This document shows, piece after piece, positions 8,402 to 18,031 of a stretch of 64,000 nt of DNA. The notes beneath the pieces are model-generated. The model was given only the letters and a program-made list of their open reading frames with translations. It did no database searches and was not told the origin of the DNA. The stretch is taken from assembly GCA_025462735.1 (NCBI GenBank), contig JAOAPC010000008.1, positions 62,001-126,000 of the forward strand, read 5' to 3'. This stretch comes from Acidobacteriaceae bacterium (GTDB taxonomy: Bacteria > Acidobacteriota > Terriglobia > Terriglobales > Acidobacteriaceae). The number at the start of each line of letters is the position of its first letter. Position 1 is the stretch's first letter. Made by a program: the position numbers and the translations under genes.

Positions 8402-11131
8402 ATGCACAAAACCATGCCTGAAACTCCATTGTGGGGAGCAGAAGATCAGTCTTTGCGACTGGCGGAGCTTACCGCGGGCACCGACGACCGCGCCAAGGAA
8501 CTGCCGCTGCGCCGCGATGTTCGTTCCCTGGGCGTGCTTCTGGGCAGAGTCTTAGTGGAGCAGGCGGGCGACTCGATTTTTAAGACCGTGGAACAACTGC
8601 GGCGGTTGCTCATTCAGTCCCGGGCGCATTCGGCCCGTTCGCAGCCGAGCACAGAGGAGATGCAACAGGCCGGGAAAATCGTTCAAGGTCTGAGTGTTCA
8701 GGAGGCGTATCGGGTCACAAAGGCGTTCGCAATTTATTTCGAATTGACCAACCTTGCTGAGACCAACCACCGCAAGCGTCGCCGCAGGGCGGGAAAGCTC
8801 AATGCTAGTCAATCGCCACTTGCGGGTTCATTCCGTGGAACCCTGCTGAGGATGCGCGACGCCGGAATGAGTGCAGACCAAGCTCTTGCTGCATTGCGGC
8901 AGATAAAGGTTGTTCCAGTTTTCACGGCCCATCCTACGGAGGTCGCGCGCCGCACCGTGCTGACCAAGCGCAGACGAATTGCAAAATGCCTGGAATTACT
9001 GGATCGCTTGCCGATGCCGGGATCCGAAGCACTGGAGATGGAAAACGCCATCGCAGCTGAGATTACGGCGCTATGGCAGACCGACGAAGTGCGAGTGCAG
9101 AAACCTCAGGTCACGGACGAAATCCGCATGGGCCTGGACCACTATCCCATGTCAATTTTTGAAGGCCTGCCACGACTGTACACGGAGATGCGAGATTCGT
9201 TCCGTGAATTGTATGGAATGGAATTGTGTGCGGAGCAAGTTCCGCAGGTCCTATCTTTTGGCTCGTGGATTGGAGGCGACCGCGACGGAAACCCGTTTGT
9301 CAACCCAGAGACTACGCGCGAAGCCCTCGAACGGGCGCGCAATACAGTTCTGGGACACTACATTTCAGAAATCGAGCGAGTCATAGAACCCTTGAGCTCA
9401 TCATGCCGGCAAGTTGGAGTTTCAAAGGAATTTCAACAGAGACTTGCGGAATATGCGGATCGGATGGGAGAGGAACCAGCGCGGCTGGGGCGAATTTCTC
9501 CTACTGAACTCTACCGACGCTTTTTAGCCTATGTCACGGTGCGGCTCCGTCATACGCGCGAATCGCAAGAGAATGGCTATGCCACGGCGCTTGATTTTGA
9601 AGAGGATCTAGGAGTTGTTTCTCGAAGCCTGACTGAGGGCCAGGGCGAGAATTTGGCACGACTCTTTCTCGATCCGTTGTTGCGTAAGGTGCGTACCTTC
9701 GGCTTTCATTTGGCAACACTCGATATCCGGCAACATGCGCAAGTGCACCAACGCGCGCTTGATCAGAGTTCGCCTGTGACAAGTAAGCCTGACGCAATCG
9801 ATCTTTTTCGCCACATTGCTGAATGGAAAAAAACATTCCCGGCGATAGCGATTCGGAATTACGTCATCAGCGGAGTCGAATCGGAAGCGGACATCTCTGC
9901 GGTGCTCGAACTCGCTAAGCTGGGTGGCGTTCAGATGGCTGCATCCGGCGATGATCCAGGGCTGATGCCGGTGCCTCTGTTCGAATCCATTCACTCCTTA
10001 CGTGCGTCTGCGGAGATCATAGGACGAGTGTGGAGCGATCCCGAATACAGGCGCTTGCTTAAGTCATGGGGCGGCTGGCAGGAAGTGATGCTCGGTTATT
10101 CGGATTCGAACAAAGATGGAGGAATGCTGACAAGCATTTGGGAACTCTACAAGGCTCATCGAGCACTCCATGATTGTGCGCGAAAGCATGGGGTCAAGCT
10201 TCGGCTCTTTCATGGCCGAGGTGGGACGGTGGGTCGCGGTGGAGGACCAACTCACGCCGCCATTCTGGCACAGCCGGCCGGAGATTTTTCTGGCGAGATT
10301 CGTATCACCGAGCAGGGAGAGGTGCTCAACTGGAAGTACTCCGATCCGATCCTGGCGGAATGGAATTTGGAAATCATGATTGCTGCCTCTCTCGAAGCGC
10401 TTACTCGTCCTGACGGAGGTTCCGCGGACGGGAACAGGGAATGGGAAAGTGCTATGGAGCAGATGTCGACTGACGCTTTTCGTTTTTACCGGGAGAAGAT
10501 TGCCGAGAACAAAGACATCCTGCCATATTTCGAGCAGGCGACCCCGGTAAATGAGCTGGAAAATGCGCGGCTCGGTTCGCGTCCGGCGCGACGTTCAGCC
10601 AGTCAACGTCTTGAGGATCTGCGCGCAATTCCGTGGGTATTCGGGTGGATGCAAAGCCGGCACGCGCTCCCTGCATGGTTCGGCGTTGGCTCCGCACTGG
10701 AGCGATATGCGGCACAAGGCAACAAACAGGAGCAGCAACTGCGGGACATGTTCTCGCGTTTCGCGTTATTCAACGACCTGATCCGCAATGTGGAACTGGC
10801 GATGGCGAAGGCCGATCTTGCAATCGCGCAGCTGTATGCGTCGCTGGTCCGCGATGAGCAACTGCGCGAGCGCGTCTGGCGAATTATCGCCGAGGAATTC
10901 GAGCGCACCCGGCGCATGCTACTCGTCGTCAAGCAACAGGAAAAACTGCTGGAGAAGAACCCGGTGCTATCGAGATCCATACGGCTGCGCAACCCGTATG
11001 TCGATCCCATCAGTCTGATACAGGTCGATCTGCTGCGTAGAAAACAATCGGGAGACCAGTCTGAGGAGCTAGATTATGCACTTGGCGCGACCATCAATGG
11101 CATCGCGGCCGGATTGCACAACACGGGATAG
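8402..11131 (+). CDS. ppc: Phosphoenolpyruvate carboxylase
   Basis: The protein carboxylates PEP to oxaloacetate and so refills the TCA cycle. At 909 residues it has the usual family length. The catalytic His is H177 in FTAHPTEVARRT, and the glycine-rich loop GRGGTVGRGGGPTHAAI and the SWIGGDRDGNP segment are intact. The last residues (LHNTG) match the conserved C-terminal end. It is divergently transcribed from the NtrC-type regulator across about 105 bases, so the two could share a control region. The ATG at 8402 is used; a further in-frame ATG lies at 8414. Confidence 0.96.
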   Translation: MHKTMPETPLWGAEDQSLRLAELTAGTDDRAKELPLRRDVRSLGVLLGRVLVEQAGDSIFKTVEQLRRLLIQSRAHSARSQPSTEEMQQAGKIVQGLSVQEAYRVTKAFAIYFELTNLAETNHRKRRRRAGKLNASQSPLAGSFRGTLLRMRDAGMSADQALAALRQIKVVPVFTAHPTEVARRTVLTKRRRIAKCLELLDRLPMPGSEALEMENAIAAEITALWQTDEVRVQKPQVTDEIRMGLDHYPMSIFEGLPRLYTEMRDSFRELYGMELCAEQVPQVLSFGSWIGGDRDGNPFVNPETTREALERARNTVLGHYISEIERVIEPLSSSCRQVGVSKEFQQRLAEYADRMGEEPARLGRISPTELYRRFLAYVTVRLRHTRESQENGYATALDFEEDLGVVSRSLTEGQGENLARLFLDPLLRKVRTFGFHLATLDIRQHAQVHQRALDQSSPVTSKPDAIDLFRHIAEWKKTFPAIAIRNYVISGVESEADISAVLELAKLGGVQMAASGDDPGLMPVPLFESIHSLRASAEIIGRVWSDPEYRRLLKSWGGWQEVMLGYSDSNKDGGMLTSIWELYKAHRALHDCARKHGVKLRLFHGRGGTVGRGGGPTHAAILAQPAGDFSGEIRITEQGEVLNWKYSDPILAEWNLEIMIAASLEALTRPDGGSADGNREWESAMEQMSTDAFRFYREKIAENKDILPYFEQATPVNELENARLGSRPARRSASQRLEDLRAIPWVFGWMQSRHALPAWFGVGSALERYAAQGNKQEQQLRDMFSRFALFNDLIRNVELAMAKADLAIAQLYASLVRDEQLRERVWRIIAEEFERTRRMLLVVKQQEKLLEKNPVLSRSIRLRNPYVDPISLIQVDLLRRKQSGDQSEELDYALGATINGIAAGLHNTG

Positions 11132-11196
11132 CTTCTACTTGCGAATCATGTTGACTCAGAGTAGATCGCTGATTAGTGTTTGCTGCAAAAAAAGAG

Positions 11197-11222
11197 AAGC
11201 GCCTTGCTGGAGTAAGGCGCTT
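11197..11222 (-). terminator. Perfect 9-bp hairpin with a T-run on the minus strand
   Basis: AAGCGCCTT (11197-11205) and AAGGCGCTT (11214-11222) form a perfect stem with an 8-base loop. On the minus strand the stem is followed by CTCTTTTTTTGC, so it reads as an intrinsic terminator in that direction, although no minus-strand gene lies upstream of it. On the plus strand it sits 66 bases after ppc and lacks a T-run. A second, weaker hairpin (GAGCTT/AAGCTC) follows within about 20 bases. Confidence 0.45.
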
Positions 11223-11365
11223 CGGAGCTTGTTGGGAAGCTCAAATCTGTTAAGTTCAATCTAGCAGCGCATGCCAAGCCTGGGAATCAGGTTAGGACTG
11301 TAGAAACGGCTAAGTCCGCAAGTAGGACCACGTAGTGGCCTGTAAACTATTGAAGGATAAAGGTT

Positions 11366-11593
11366 ATGCCAATTTTCGAGTACACCTGTAAAGACTGCAA
11401 TCATCTGTTTGAAGCATTGCTCATGGGGAAAGAAAAGGCTGCGTGTCCGAAATGTCACGGAAAGAACCTGGCGTCGCATCTCTCAGTATTTGCCGTGCAG
11501 GCAAAGGGCCCAGCGCGCTCAAGCGTGCCTTCTGGGGGATGCGGCACCTGTGGAGATCCCCGTGGGCCCGGCTCCTGTTCCATACCCGATTAA
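11366..11593 (+). CDS. FmdB-family zinc-ribbon protein
   Basis: This 75-residue protein starts MPIFEYTCKDC, the hallmark of the FmdB/CxxC_CXXC_SSSS family. The zinc ribbon uses C8/C11 and C27/C30. A short Gly/Cys-rich tail (GGCGTCGDPRGPGSC) adds three cysteines. Family members are small putative regulators, often found near other genes without a clear role. An AAGGATAAAGG stretch just upstream serves as ribosome-binding site. Regulation of formamidase/amidase, for which the family is named, cannot be inferred here. Confidence 0.85.
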   Translation: MPIFEYTCKDCNHLFEALLMGKEKAACPKCHGKNLASHLSVFAVQAKGPARSSVPSGGCGTCGDPRGPGSCSIPD

Positions 11594-11701
11594 CGGTTTG
11601 ATGAACGTAAGATGCTGATTTAAAGACCCTTTTTCTCGCACTCCGGTACTCTCTTTTGCGGTAACCCGAGTAAGTTTCCACCCAGCCATTTCTCACGCAC
11701 A

Positions 11702-12031
11702 ATGTCGTCTATGGATCGACGCCAAAGTCCACGAATTGAAGTTCAACTGCCGGTCCAAGTCTGGGGAATGGACGCCCACGGCCAGCCGTTTACGCACCCT
11801 GCCTTGGTAACGAATATGAGCACGGGTGGGCTGGTGATCCAGGGCGTAAGGCGAAAGATTCGGGCGGGGGAAATTCTCGATGTGCGGATGGCTAACGAGA
11901 AGGCCCAGTTCCGGGTGGTGTGGGTCGGCAGCCAAAGCACCGGTGAACTTGGCTTGCAGCGCATAACCGCACAGACCTTCGTCGCGAATTCGGTCCTCGC
12001 CCACTGCTCGCAGGCAGCAGCGGCCTGCTGA
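11702..12031 (+). CDS. PilZ-domain protein
   Basis: The 109-residue protein is essentially one PilZ domain. The N-terminal RxxxR motif is in RRQSPR (about residues 6-11), followed by the beta-strand VQLPVQVWG and the second motif NMSTGGLVI. These two motifs bind cyclic di-GMP in characterised members. In the second motif, Asn stands where Asp is most common. It may link c-di-GMP to surface behaviour, which would suit the Tad pilus locus in the same window, but it is 45 kb away and no direct connection is visible. Confidence 0.8.
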   Translation: MSSMDRRQSPRIEVQLPVQVWGMDAHGQPFTHPALVTNMSTGGLVIQGVRRKIRAGEILDVRMANEKAQFRVVWVGSQSTGELGLQRITAQTFVANSVLAHCSQAAAAC

Positions 12032-12187
12032 ACCGCGCTCTCAGTTCCGATTTCCTTCGTCGGCAAGACCGATAAATTCAGCCAGACCGTTCCGGCAACT
12101 TTTCCTCAGAAAGCACAGATTGCCTGTTTTAAAACCTTTCAATATCCTGCAACTCTGACTCTTTCGCACGAACGAGGCGAATCCTTA

Positions 12188-14287
12188 ATGCGAATGCGAG
12201 TGCTCTACATTGTTGTGATCATTGTTGCTTTGGCGGTCTCTTTGACGACGGATGCTGAGGAAACCAGTTCGCTTCACCTGATGCCCTGGCCGGCAAGCGT
12301 GAAGACCACTGCGTCTTCGCAGCCATTACTGATTCAAACGTCCTTCACCGTCGGACTGCACAATGCTTCCGATCCCACTGTTCGACGCGCAGTGGAAATT
12401 TTCCTCACCGACTTGCGGCGGCACACGGGATCGCTGCCGCTCGATTTCAACATCAGCAATGATTCTGGCAACGCCCAGCTAAAAGTGAAGAGCGAACACC
12501 CGAGCAAGCCGGTGCAGGAGCTAGGCGAGGATGAGTCCTACACGCTCGAAGTGACCTCAACGGGCGGCGAATTGAGCGCGCCTACTACGCTTGGAGTCAT
12601 GCGCGGTTTGCAGACGTTTCTTCAACTGGTTGAGATTACGCCGCAGGGTTTTGCTGTCCCGTCGGTATTTATTGAAGACAAGCCTCGTTTTCCCTGGCGT
12701 GGGCTGATGATCGACAGCGGCCGCCACTTTATGCCCGTGGAAGTTATCAAGCGCAATTTGGACGGAATGGCAGCCCTAAAAATGAATGTCTTCCACTGGC
12801 ACCTGTCCGAGAACCAGGGCTTCCGGGTAGAGAGCAAGCGGTTCCCCAAGCTCCAGGAGATGGGGTCAGACGGACTTTTCTATACGCAGGAGCAAGTGCG
12901 GGATGTGATTGCTTATGCGCACGAACGGGGAATCCGTGTCATTCCTGAGTTCGACATGCCCGGACATAGCACTGCATGGTTTGTTGGATATCCCGATCTG
13001 GCGAGCGCGCCCGGACCTTACACGATTGAACGCAAGTGGGGAGTATTCGATCCGGCGATGGATCCTACGCGCGAGAGTACTTACAAATTTCTCGACGAAT
13101 TTATCGGAGAAATGGCAAAGCTTTTTCCCGACCAGTTTTTCCATATCGGCGGAGACGAAGTTAACGGCAAGCAGTGGGAGGCAAATCCAAAAATTCAGCA
13201 GTTCATGCGTGTTCACAGTTTGAAGAACAATGCTGATCTGCAGGCGTATTTCAATACACGCGTGCAGAAAATCGTTGCCAAGCATGGGAAGACGATGGAA
13301 GGCTGGGACGAGATCCTTCGGCCAGATCTGCCGAAGACAATCGTCATCCAGTCGTGGCGGGGACAGAAGTCACTGGCGGATGCCGCGCGTCAGGGTTATC
13401 GTGGGCTGCTTTCGTCGGGCTATTACCTGGACCTGATGGGCACCGCGGCGTCGCATTATGCGGTGGATCCGTTTGCGGATGGTGCAGCCAATTTGTCGGA
13501 TGAAGAAAAGCAAAAGATACTGGGCGGTGAAGCTTGTATGTGGGCGGAATACGTTTCGCCGGAGAATATCGATTCGAGAATTTGGCCACGCGCAGCGGCG
13601 ATTGCGGAGAGGTTGTGGTCGCCGCAGGATGTTACGGATGTTAATTCCATGTACGCGCGGATGGACCACACCAGCCAATGGCTCGATGCGTACGGGCTCA
13701 CGCACAACACGAACTACGTCCCAATGCTGGAGCGCATGACGGATGGTTCCGACACTTCTGGGCTGCGAACCCTTGCTGACGTAGTTGAGCCCGTAAAAGG
13801 TTACGCGCGTGAACAGCTGGCCTCATCGGAGCCGACTTCTCTTACACCACTCAATCGTGTGATTGACGCTGCCCGTCCTGAGAGCGCAACCGCACGACAA
13901 TTTGGCGAGCTCGTCGACAAGTTTCTGGCAGGACGGATCAAGCCGGGAATGGAACTGCAAATCCGATCCACGCTGACCTCGTGGAGAGACAACGAACTCC
14001 AGCTGAGCGCTTCGGCGCAGAGTTCATCGCTAGTGCAGGAAGTCATGCCGCTCTCTCACGATTTGTCAGCGCTGGGAACAGCGGGTTTACAGGCGGTCGA
14101 TTATCTTGATCGCGGCCAAAAAGCGCCCGATGGTTGGAAAGCAGAGCAACTTGCGGTTGCGCAGCGAGCAATCCAGCCCAGAGCGCAGCTGTTGTTGATG
14201 GTGGCTGGTCCGGTGCAAAAGCTTATTCAGGCGAGCGCTGGTGACAAACCTACCGATCTGGTCCTTCCGAAAAACGCAGGCGACTGA
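12188..14287 (+). CDS. Exported beta-N-acetylhexosaminidase (GH20)
   Basis: The 699-residue enzyme carries a signal peptide (about residues 1-23). It then has the GH20b N-terminal domain (about 30-160) and the catalytic TIM barrel starting at KPRFPWRGLMIDSGRHFM. The catalytic pair D323-E324 is in HIGGDEVNGKQW, and FHWHLSENQGFR is also typical. It removes terminal GlcNAc or GalNAc from chitin oligomers, peptidoglycan fragments or glycans by substrate-assisted catalysis. The last 150 residues form a helical extension without a recognised motif. It ends 6 bases before the convergent DoxX gene. Confidence 0.93.
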   Translation: MRMRVLYIVVIIVALAVSLTTDAEETSSLHLMPWPASVKTTASSQPLLIQTSFTVGLHNASDPTVRRAVEIFLTDLRRHTGSLPLDFNISNDSGNAQLKVKSEHPSKPVQELGEDESYTLEVTSTGGELSAPTTLGVMRGLQTFLQLVEITPQGFAVPSVFIEDKPRFPWRGLMIDSGRHFMPVEVIKRNLDGMAALKMNVFHWHLSENQGFRVESKRFPKLQEMGSDGLFYTQEQVRDVIAYAHERGIRVIPEFDMPGHSTAWFVGYPDLASAPGPYTIERKWGVFDPAMDPTRESTYKFLDEFIGEMAKLFPDQFFHIGGDEVNGKQWEANPKIQQFMRVHSLKNNADLQAYFNTRVQKIVAKHGKTMEGWDEILRPDLPKTIVIQSWRGQKSLADAARQGYRGLLSSGYYLDLMGTAASHYAVDPFADGAANLSDEEKQKILGGEACMWAEYVSPENIDSRIWPRAAAIAERLWSPQDVTDVNSMYARMDHTSQWLDAYGLTHNTNYVPMLERMTDGSDTSGLRTLADVVEPVKGYAREQLASSEPTSLTPLNRVIDAARPESATARQFGELVDKFLAGRIKPGMELQIRSTLTSWRDNELQLSASAQSSSLVQEVMPLSHDLSALGTAGLQAVDYLDRGQKAPDGWKAEQLAVAQRAIQPRAQLLLMVAGPVQKLIQASAGDKPTDLVLPKNAGD

Positions 14288-14293
14288 AGACTG

Positions 14294-14740
14294 CTATGCC
14301 GCCACCCCGCGCAGAAACCGTTTCGCGCGCTTGATCGGGTTGGACTTCTTGAGCACTGGCATGCTCGCTGGCCAAGGTTCTTCGACTCCCGCCAGGGCCA
14401 TTGCGGCACCCGCGAGAGCGAGATTCTTCATAAAGTTGACGGTATCGTTCGTTCGCTGCTGCGGATCTTCTTGCTTCCAGAAATCATGCATGATCGGCGA
14501 CACTCCGATGAGGAAGCCGACGAGCGCGGCTGAACCCAGCTTAGGTTTGACTCCGAAAAGAATGCTTGCGCCTCCGGCGATCAGGGCAACACCGCTAGCT
14601 TCGACGGCAACTTCCGGCATGGGGACCTTTTTCGTGGCAGTGTACTGGGCGAGCTGACCTTTGTTCTTGAAATGATTAATGCCGCTCATAATGAAGTAGC
14701 CGCCGAACAGTAGACGTCCGAGAAGAAATGGGGCTCGCAT
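14294..14740 (-). CDS. DoxX-family membrane protein
   Basis: The start at 14740 is supported by GGAGGGAACT directly before the ATG. The resulting 148-residue protein begins MRAPFLLGRLLFGGYFIMSG, the usual DoxX N-terminus. It has about four hydrophobic helices and the G-x-x-H segment (SGINHFKNK) of the family. DoxX proteins are small inner-membrane proteins of uncertain function, linked in some bacteria to redox or thiosulfate metabolism. It is expressed from its own minus-strand promoter region. Confidence 0.85.
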   Translation of the reverse strand: MRAPFLLGRLLFGGYFIMSGINHFKNKGQLAQYTATKKVPMPEVAVEASGVALIAGGASILFGVKPKLGSAALVGFLIGVSPIMHDFWKQEDPQQRTNDTVNFMKNLALAGAAMALAGVEEPWPASMPVLKKSNPIKRAKRFLRGVAA

Positions 14741-14915
14741 AGTTCCCTCCGAAGGCGTTTCGATTCTGCAGTGCAAGCTGACGTTGCCCAATATGACTCA
14801 GCATTCGGAGTCTCCTGCACAGCCGGGCAGCAGAGTTGCCGCCGCAACGATTTTCGCAAGCGCTTGACCGGCGACGGCAAACAATAGCCTTTGGAACTCC
14901 TGCTAGACTTCTTCT

Positions 14916-15641
14916 TTGACCCCTTCTTTTGCCATTCGCACCAAGGAACTCTGCCGCCATTACCAGATGGGAAGCGCGACGATTCGCGCCGTGGATGGCG
15001 TAAGTCTGACGGTTGAGGCAGGCGAATTCATTGCGCTGCTCGGCGCATCTGGCTCGGGAAAGTCTTCTCTGCTTAACTTGCTTGCGGGCCTGGATTCTCC
15101 AAGTGCCGGCAGCGTGATTGTCGAGAACCAGAGTCTCTCGGGTCTTTCGCGCGAGGAGCTGGCCAAATATCGACGCTACACCGTGGGCATGGTGTTTCAG
15201 TCGTTCAATTTGATTCCCAGCATGACCGTGGTTGAGAACGTGGAACTCCCGTTGCGTTTCGCTGAAGTGGAGCGGACCAAACGTGGCGCACTGGCAACAA
15301 GTGCACTCGAAAAAGTTGGATTGAGTGGACGCCTGAAACACAGACCGATCGAGCTTTCCGGGGGCGAGCAGCAGCGGGTAGCGATGGCGCGGGCTTTGAT
15401 CAATCAACCGCGCATTCTGCTTGCCGATGAACCTACGGGCAATCTTGACAGCCGCACCGGGACGGAAGTCATGGAATTGATTCGGAGGCTGAATGAGTCG
15501 CTAAAGATGACCGTGGTGCTGGTCACGCATGAGCGCGACTTGGCAGAAAAGTATGCAAACCGCCTGATTTTTCTCGCCGACGGAAAAGTCGTTGCCGACC
15601 AGCCTAACCCAGCACGGGCCACCGCCGGAGCTAAACCATGA
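14916..15641 (+). CDS. ABC transporter ATPase, LolD/MacB type
   Basis: The 241-residue ATPase has Walker A GASGSGKSS (K49), a Q-loop in MVFQSFNLIPSMTVVENVELP, signature LSGGEQQRVAMARAL, Walker B ILLADEPTGNLD and a switch His in VTHERD. The LIPSMTVVENVELP segment is typical of the LolD/MacB/FtsE branch that drives periplasmic mechanotransmission rather than substrate translocation. A TTG start at 14916 is the only suitable codon before the beta-strand core. It overlaps the permease gene by 4 bases (ATGA), so the two form one transporter. Confidence 0.92.
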   Translation: MTPSFAIRTKELCRHYQMGSATIRAVDGVSLTVEAGEFIALLGASGSGKSSLLNLLAGLDSPSAGSVIVENQSLSGLSREELAKYRRYTVGMVFQSFNLIPSMTVVENVELPLRFAEVERTKRGALATSALEKVGLSGRLKHRPIELSGGEQQRVAMARALINQPRILLADEPTGNLDSRTGTEVMELIRRLNESLKMTVVLVTHERDLAEKYANRLIFLADGKVVADQPNPARATAGAKP

Positions 15642-16996
15642 AGCTCTACGATTCCATCGAACTCGCTGGCCGTAATCTGCGCGAATCGGTGCTGCGGAAT
15701 TCGCTGACCACGCTTGGTATTTCCGTAGGAGTTGCATCGCTCGTGGCGATGCTTTCGCTCGGAATTGGCCTGCAGCAGTTGGCGTCGCGCCGGTTGCAAC
15801 GCTCGGGGCTGTTTGACTCGATTGTAGTGACTTCGCGCCGCGATCTTCGTGGTTTTAATCGCGAACAGGAGGAGAGTGGCCCGGCGCCCGCGGAGAGCCC
15901 AGACCTGAATGAGGCTGCGCGGCTGAAGATCGCAAACGTGGAGGGAGTTGTGGAGGTTTATCCCGACCTGCGTTTCATCACCGAGGTACGCTTCGATGGC
16001 AAGCCCCACCTCACCATGGTGGCTGGACTTCCCTTCTCTTCAAAGGATGGCGACAGTTTCGAAGGCATGCAGGGCAGATTTTTCTCTTCCGAAGACGCGC
16101 ACGAAGTCATCCTGCAAAAAAGCTTCGCGGCTGAACTGCTCGGGAAATCAAGCCGTGGGCCGGATGAAATCAATGTTGCTGAAGTGGCAAAGCCGCTTAT
16201 GGGCAAGCAACTGGTAATGCGCTACGCGGAGCGGGAATCAAGTGGTGGGCAGGATGCAGCGTTTTATTCAGTGATCTCGCACGAAACGCCGCTCACCATT
16301 ATTGGCGTAACCGACCTGGACCCGGACAGCATGCGAGGCTCGGCGCGCGCGCGCCTGTTTATTCCGCAAAAGTTAATCGAAGGCATGCGCCCTATGCAGG
16401 CCTATGACATGCGTGCCTCGAACGGCGTCACTTCCGACCAGCCTATTTATAGCAATGTGGTCGCACGAGTGAGCGGCGCCGGCAAAGTAGATGCGGTCGA
16501 GCAGGCCATCAAGAAACTTGGCTTCAATACATTCTCGATTTTGGACGCCACCAAGAGCATGCGGCGCTTTTTTGCGATTCTCGATCTCTTCCTTGGAATT
16601 TTCGGCAGCCTGGCGTTGACAGTGGCCTCGATTGGAATCATCAACACCCTGGTGATGGCGATTCTCGAGCGACGGCGCGAAATCGGAATCATGAAAGCGG
16701 TCGGCGCCAGTGATGCGGATGTGCGTGGTTTGTTCTTTGCTGAGGCTGGAGCAATGGGGCTTTTGGGAGGAATCTGCGGGACCGCCCTCGGCTGGTTGAT
16801 AGGGCGCGTAATCAATTTCGGGACCAATATTTATCTCAAGCGCCAGGGATTTCCGCCTGAGCACATCTGGTCGGTACCAGTCTGGCTGGTGGCGGGCGCG
16901 TTGGGCTTTTCGTTTGTTGTGAGCCTGGTCTCCGGTCTGTATCCGGCTTCGCGGGCTGCACGGCTCGATCCGGTGCAGGCGCTGAGATATGAATAG
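15638..16996 (+). CDS. ABC transporter permease, MacB/FtsX type
   Basis: The 452-residue permease has an N-terminal helix (about 25-50, SVLRNSLTTLGISVGVASLVAML), a large periplasmic MacB-PCD domain (about 55-300) and three C-terminal helices (about 310-440). It contains the conserved ERRREIGIMKAVGASDADV coupling segment and ends in SRAARLDPVQALRYE. Together with the preceding ATPase it would form an exporter or lipoprotein/peptide extruder of the type VII ABC class. No membrane-fusion protein gene is directly attached. The cargo is unknown. Confidence 0.9.
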   Translation: MKLYDSIELAGRNLRESVLRNSLTTLGISVGVASLVAMLSLGIGLQQLASRRLQRSGLFDSIVVTSRRDLRGFNREQEESGPAPAESPDLNEAARLKIANVEGVVEVYPDLRFITEVRFDGKPHLTMVAGLPFSSKDGDSFEGMQGRFFSSEDAHEVILQKSFAAELLGKSSRGPDEINVAEVAKPLMGKQLVMRYAERESSGGQDAAFYSVISHETPLTIIGVTDLDPDSMRGSARARLFIPQKLIEGMRPMQAYDMRASNGVTSDQPIYSNVVARVSGAGKVDAVEQAIKKLGFNTFSILDATKSMRRFFAILDLFLGIFGSLALTVASIGIINTLVMAILERRREIGIMKAVGASDADVRGLFFAEAGAMGLLGGICGTALGWLIGRVINFGTNIYLKRQGFPPEHIWSVPVWLVAGALGFSFVVSLVSGLYPASRAARLDPVQALRYE

Positions 16997-17020
16997 AGAT
17001 TCCGGCAAATCTCTGTGCGA

Positions 17021-17100
17021 CTCTCTGTCCTCTGTGGTTAAGAATTTTCTTGAAACCACAGAGAGCACAGAGGCTCACAGAGGAATGCCACAGAGGAAAA
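17021..17100. repeat. REP-like palindromic element with CACAGAGG units
   Basis: CTCTGTGGTT (17030-17039) and AACCACAGAG (17054-17063) form a perfect 10-bp inverted repeat around a 14-base loop. Degenerate CACAGAG units continue to 17096, and a matching CTCTGTG series precedes it. The element fills the 116-base space between the permease and the esterase gene. It resembles dispersed intergenic palindromes, but only one clear copy is in this window. It could also act as a weak terminator. Confidence 0.5.
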
Positions 17101-17112
17101 CTACGACGACCA

Positions 17113-18012
17113 ATGCGTTCAAACTGGCTAAAGTGGGTTCTTGCGGTCCTTTGTCTCCTTCCGACTTATGCCGCTGCGCAAGGACGAATCGACTGCAGCG
17201 TTTTCAACAGTCACATTTTTCACCGCGCTGTGCGATATTGCGTGATGCTGCCTCCGAACTACGGAACCGACACGCAAAGAAAATATCCTGTCCTTTACTT
17301 CCTGCACGGGCTTGGCGAGAACGAACAGACTCTGCTTCGAAGCGGAGGCTGGGGACTGATCGAAGACCTCAGGCATGATCACAAGGTTGGCGATTTCCTG
17401 ATGGTTGCGCCCGAAGGGCGTGGCAGTTTTTTCATCAACTCTGCCGATGGACGTGAGCGCTACAGCGACTTTTTTATCAACGAGTTTTTGCCATACATCG
17501 AAATCCACTATCGCGTGATTCGGGAACGTCGGTCGCGAGGCGTGACCGGCCTTTCCATGGGTGGATACGGGGCTTTGCGATTCGCATTTGCCCTTCCCGA
17601 GCTTTTCGGTTCAGTGAGCGCGCAGAGTCCCGCGCTGATTACTGAGTCGCCTCGCGAACTCAATGCCGACGTGCGCGACGCCGGACCTCTAGGCACGCTG
17701 CTGGGCACGGTGTTCGGTAATCCAATCAATGTTGCGCATTGGAACCAGAACAACCCCTTCCAGTTGGTTCGCAAGAACCAATTGCAAATCAGGGGCCAGG
17801 CGATCTACGTCAACTGCGGGCAACAGGACGAATATGGATTCGCAGCTGGGGCAGAGCAGCTACACAAGCAACTGCTGGCGGAGAAAATTCCGCACCAGTT
17901 CCACCTTTACCCAGGCGGGCATAATGCAGAATATTTTCTTTCGCATCTGGGCGAAACGATTGAGTTCCACTGGCATGCTTTTTCCTCAGCGGCAACAAAA
18001 GCGGTAAGATGA
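17113..18012 (+). CDS. Exported esterase D-like alpha/beta hydrolase
   Basis: The start at 17113 gives a 299-residue protein with a clean signal peptide (about 1-22, LCLLPTYAAAQG). The frame is open further upstream only through the palindromic repeat. The fold is the esterase/antigen-85 (S-formylglutathione hydrolase-like) type: oxyanion region FLHGLGEN, nucleophile S148 in GLSMGGYGAL, a likely acid in CGQQDEYGF and a likely catalytic His in YPGGHNAEYF. Substrates in the family include carbohydrate acetyl or feruloyl esters and trehalose mycolates. Here only a secreted ester hydrolase can be claimed. Confidence 0.88.
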   Translation: MRSNWLKWVLAVLCLLPTYAAAQGRIDCSVFNSHIFHRAVRYCVMLPPNYGTDTQRKYPVLYFLHGLGENEQTLLRSGGWGLIEDLRHDHKVGDFLMVAPEGRGSFFINSADGRERYSDFFINEFLPYIEIHYRVIRERRSRGVTGLSMGGYGALRFAFALPELFGSVSAQSPALITESPRELNADVRDAGPLGTLLGTVFGNPINVAHWNQNNPFQLVRKNQLQIRGQAIYVNCGQQDEYGFAAGAEQLHKQLLAEKIPHQFHLYPGGHNAEYFLSHLGETIEFHWHAFSSAATKAVR

Positions 18013-18031
18013 TGCAGGTTTTTAATGCGGC

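Noticed and set aside
14676-15407. 243-codon minus-strand frame opposite the ABC ATPase
   Set aside because: Antisense to Walker and signature motifs; composition is shadow-like (His, Arg, Cys rich).
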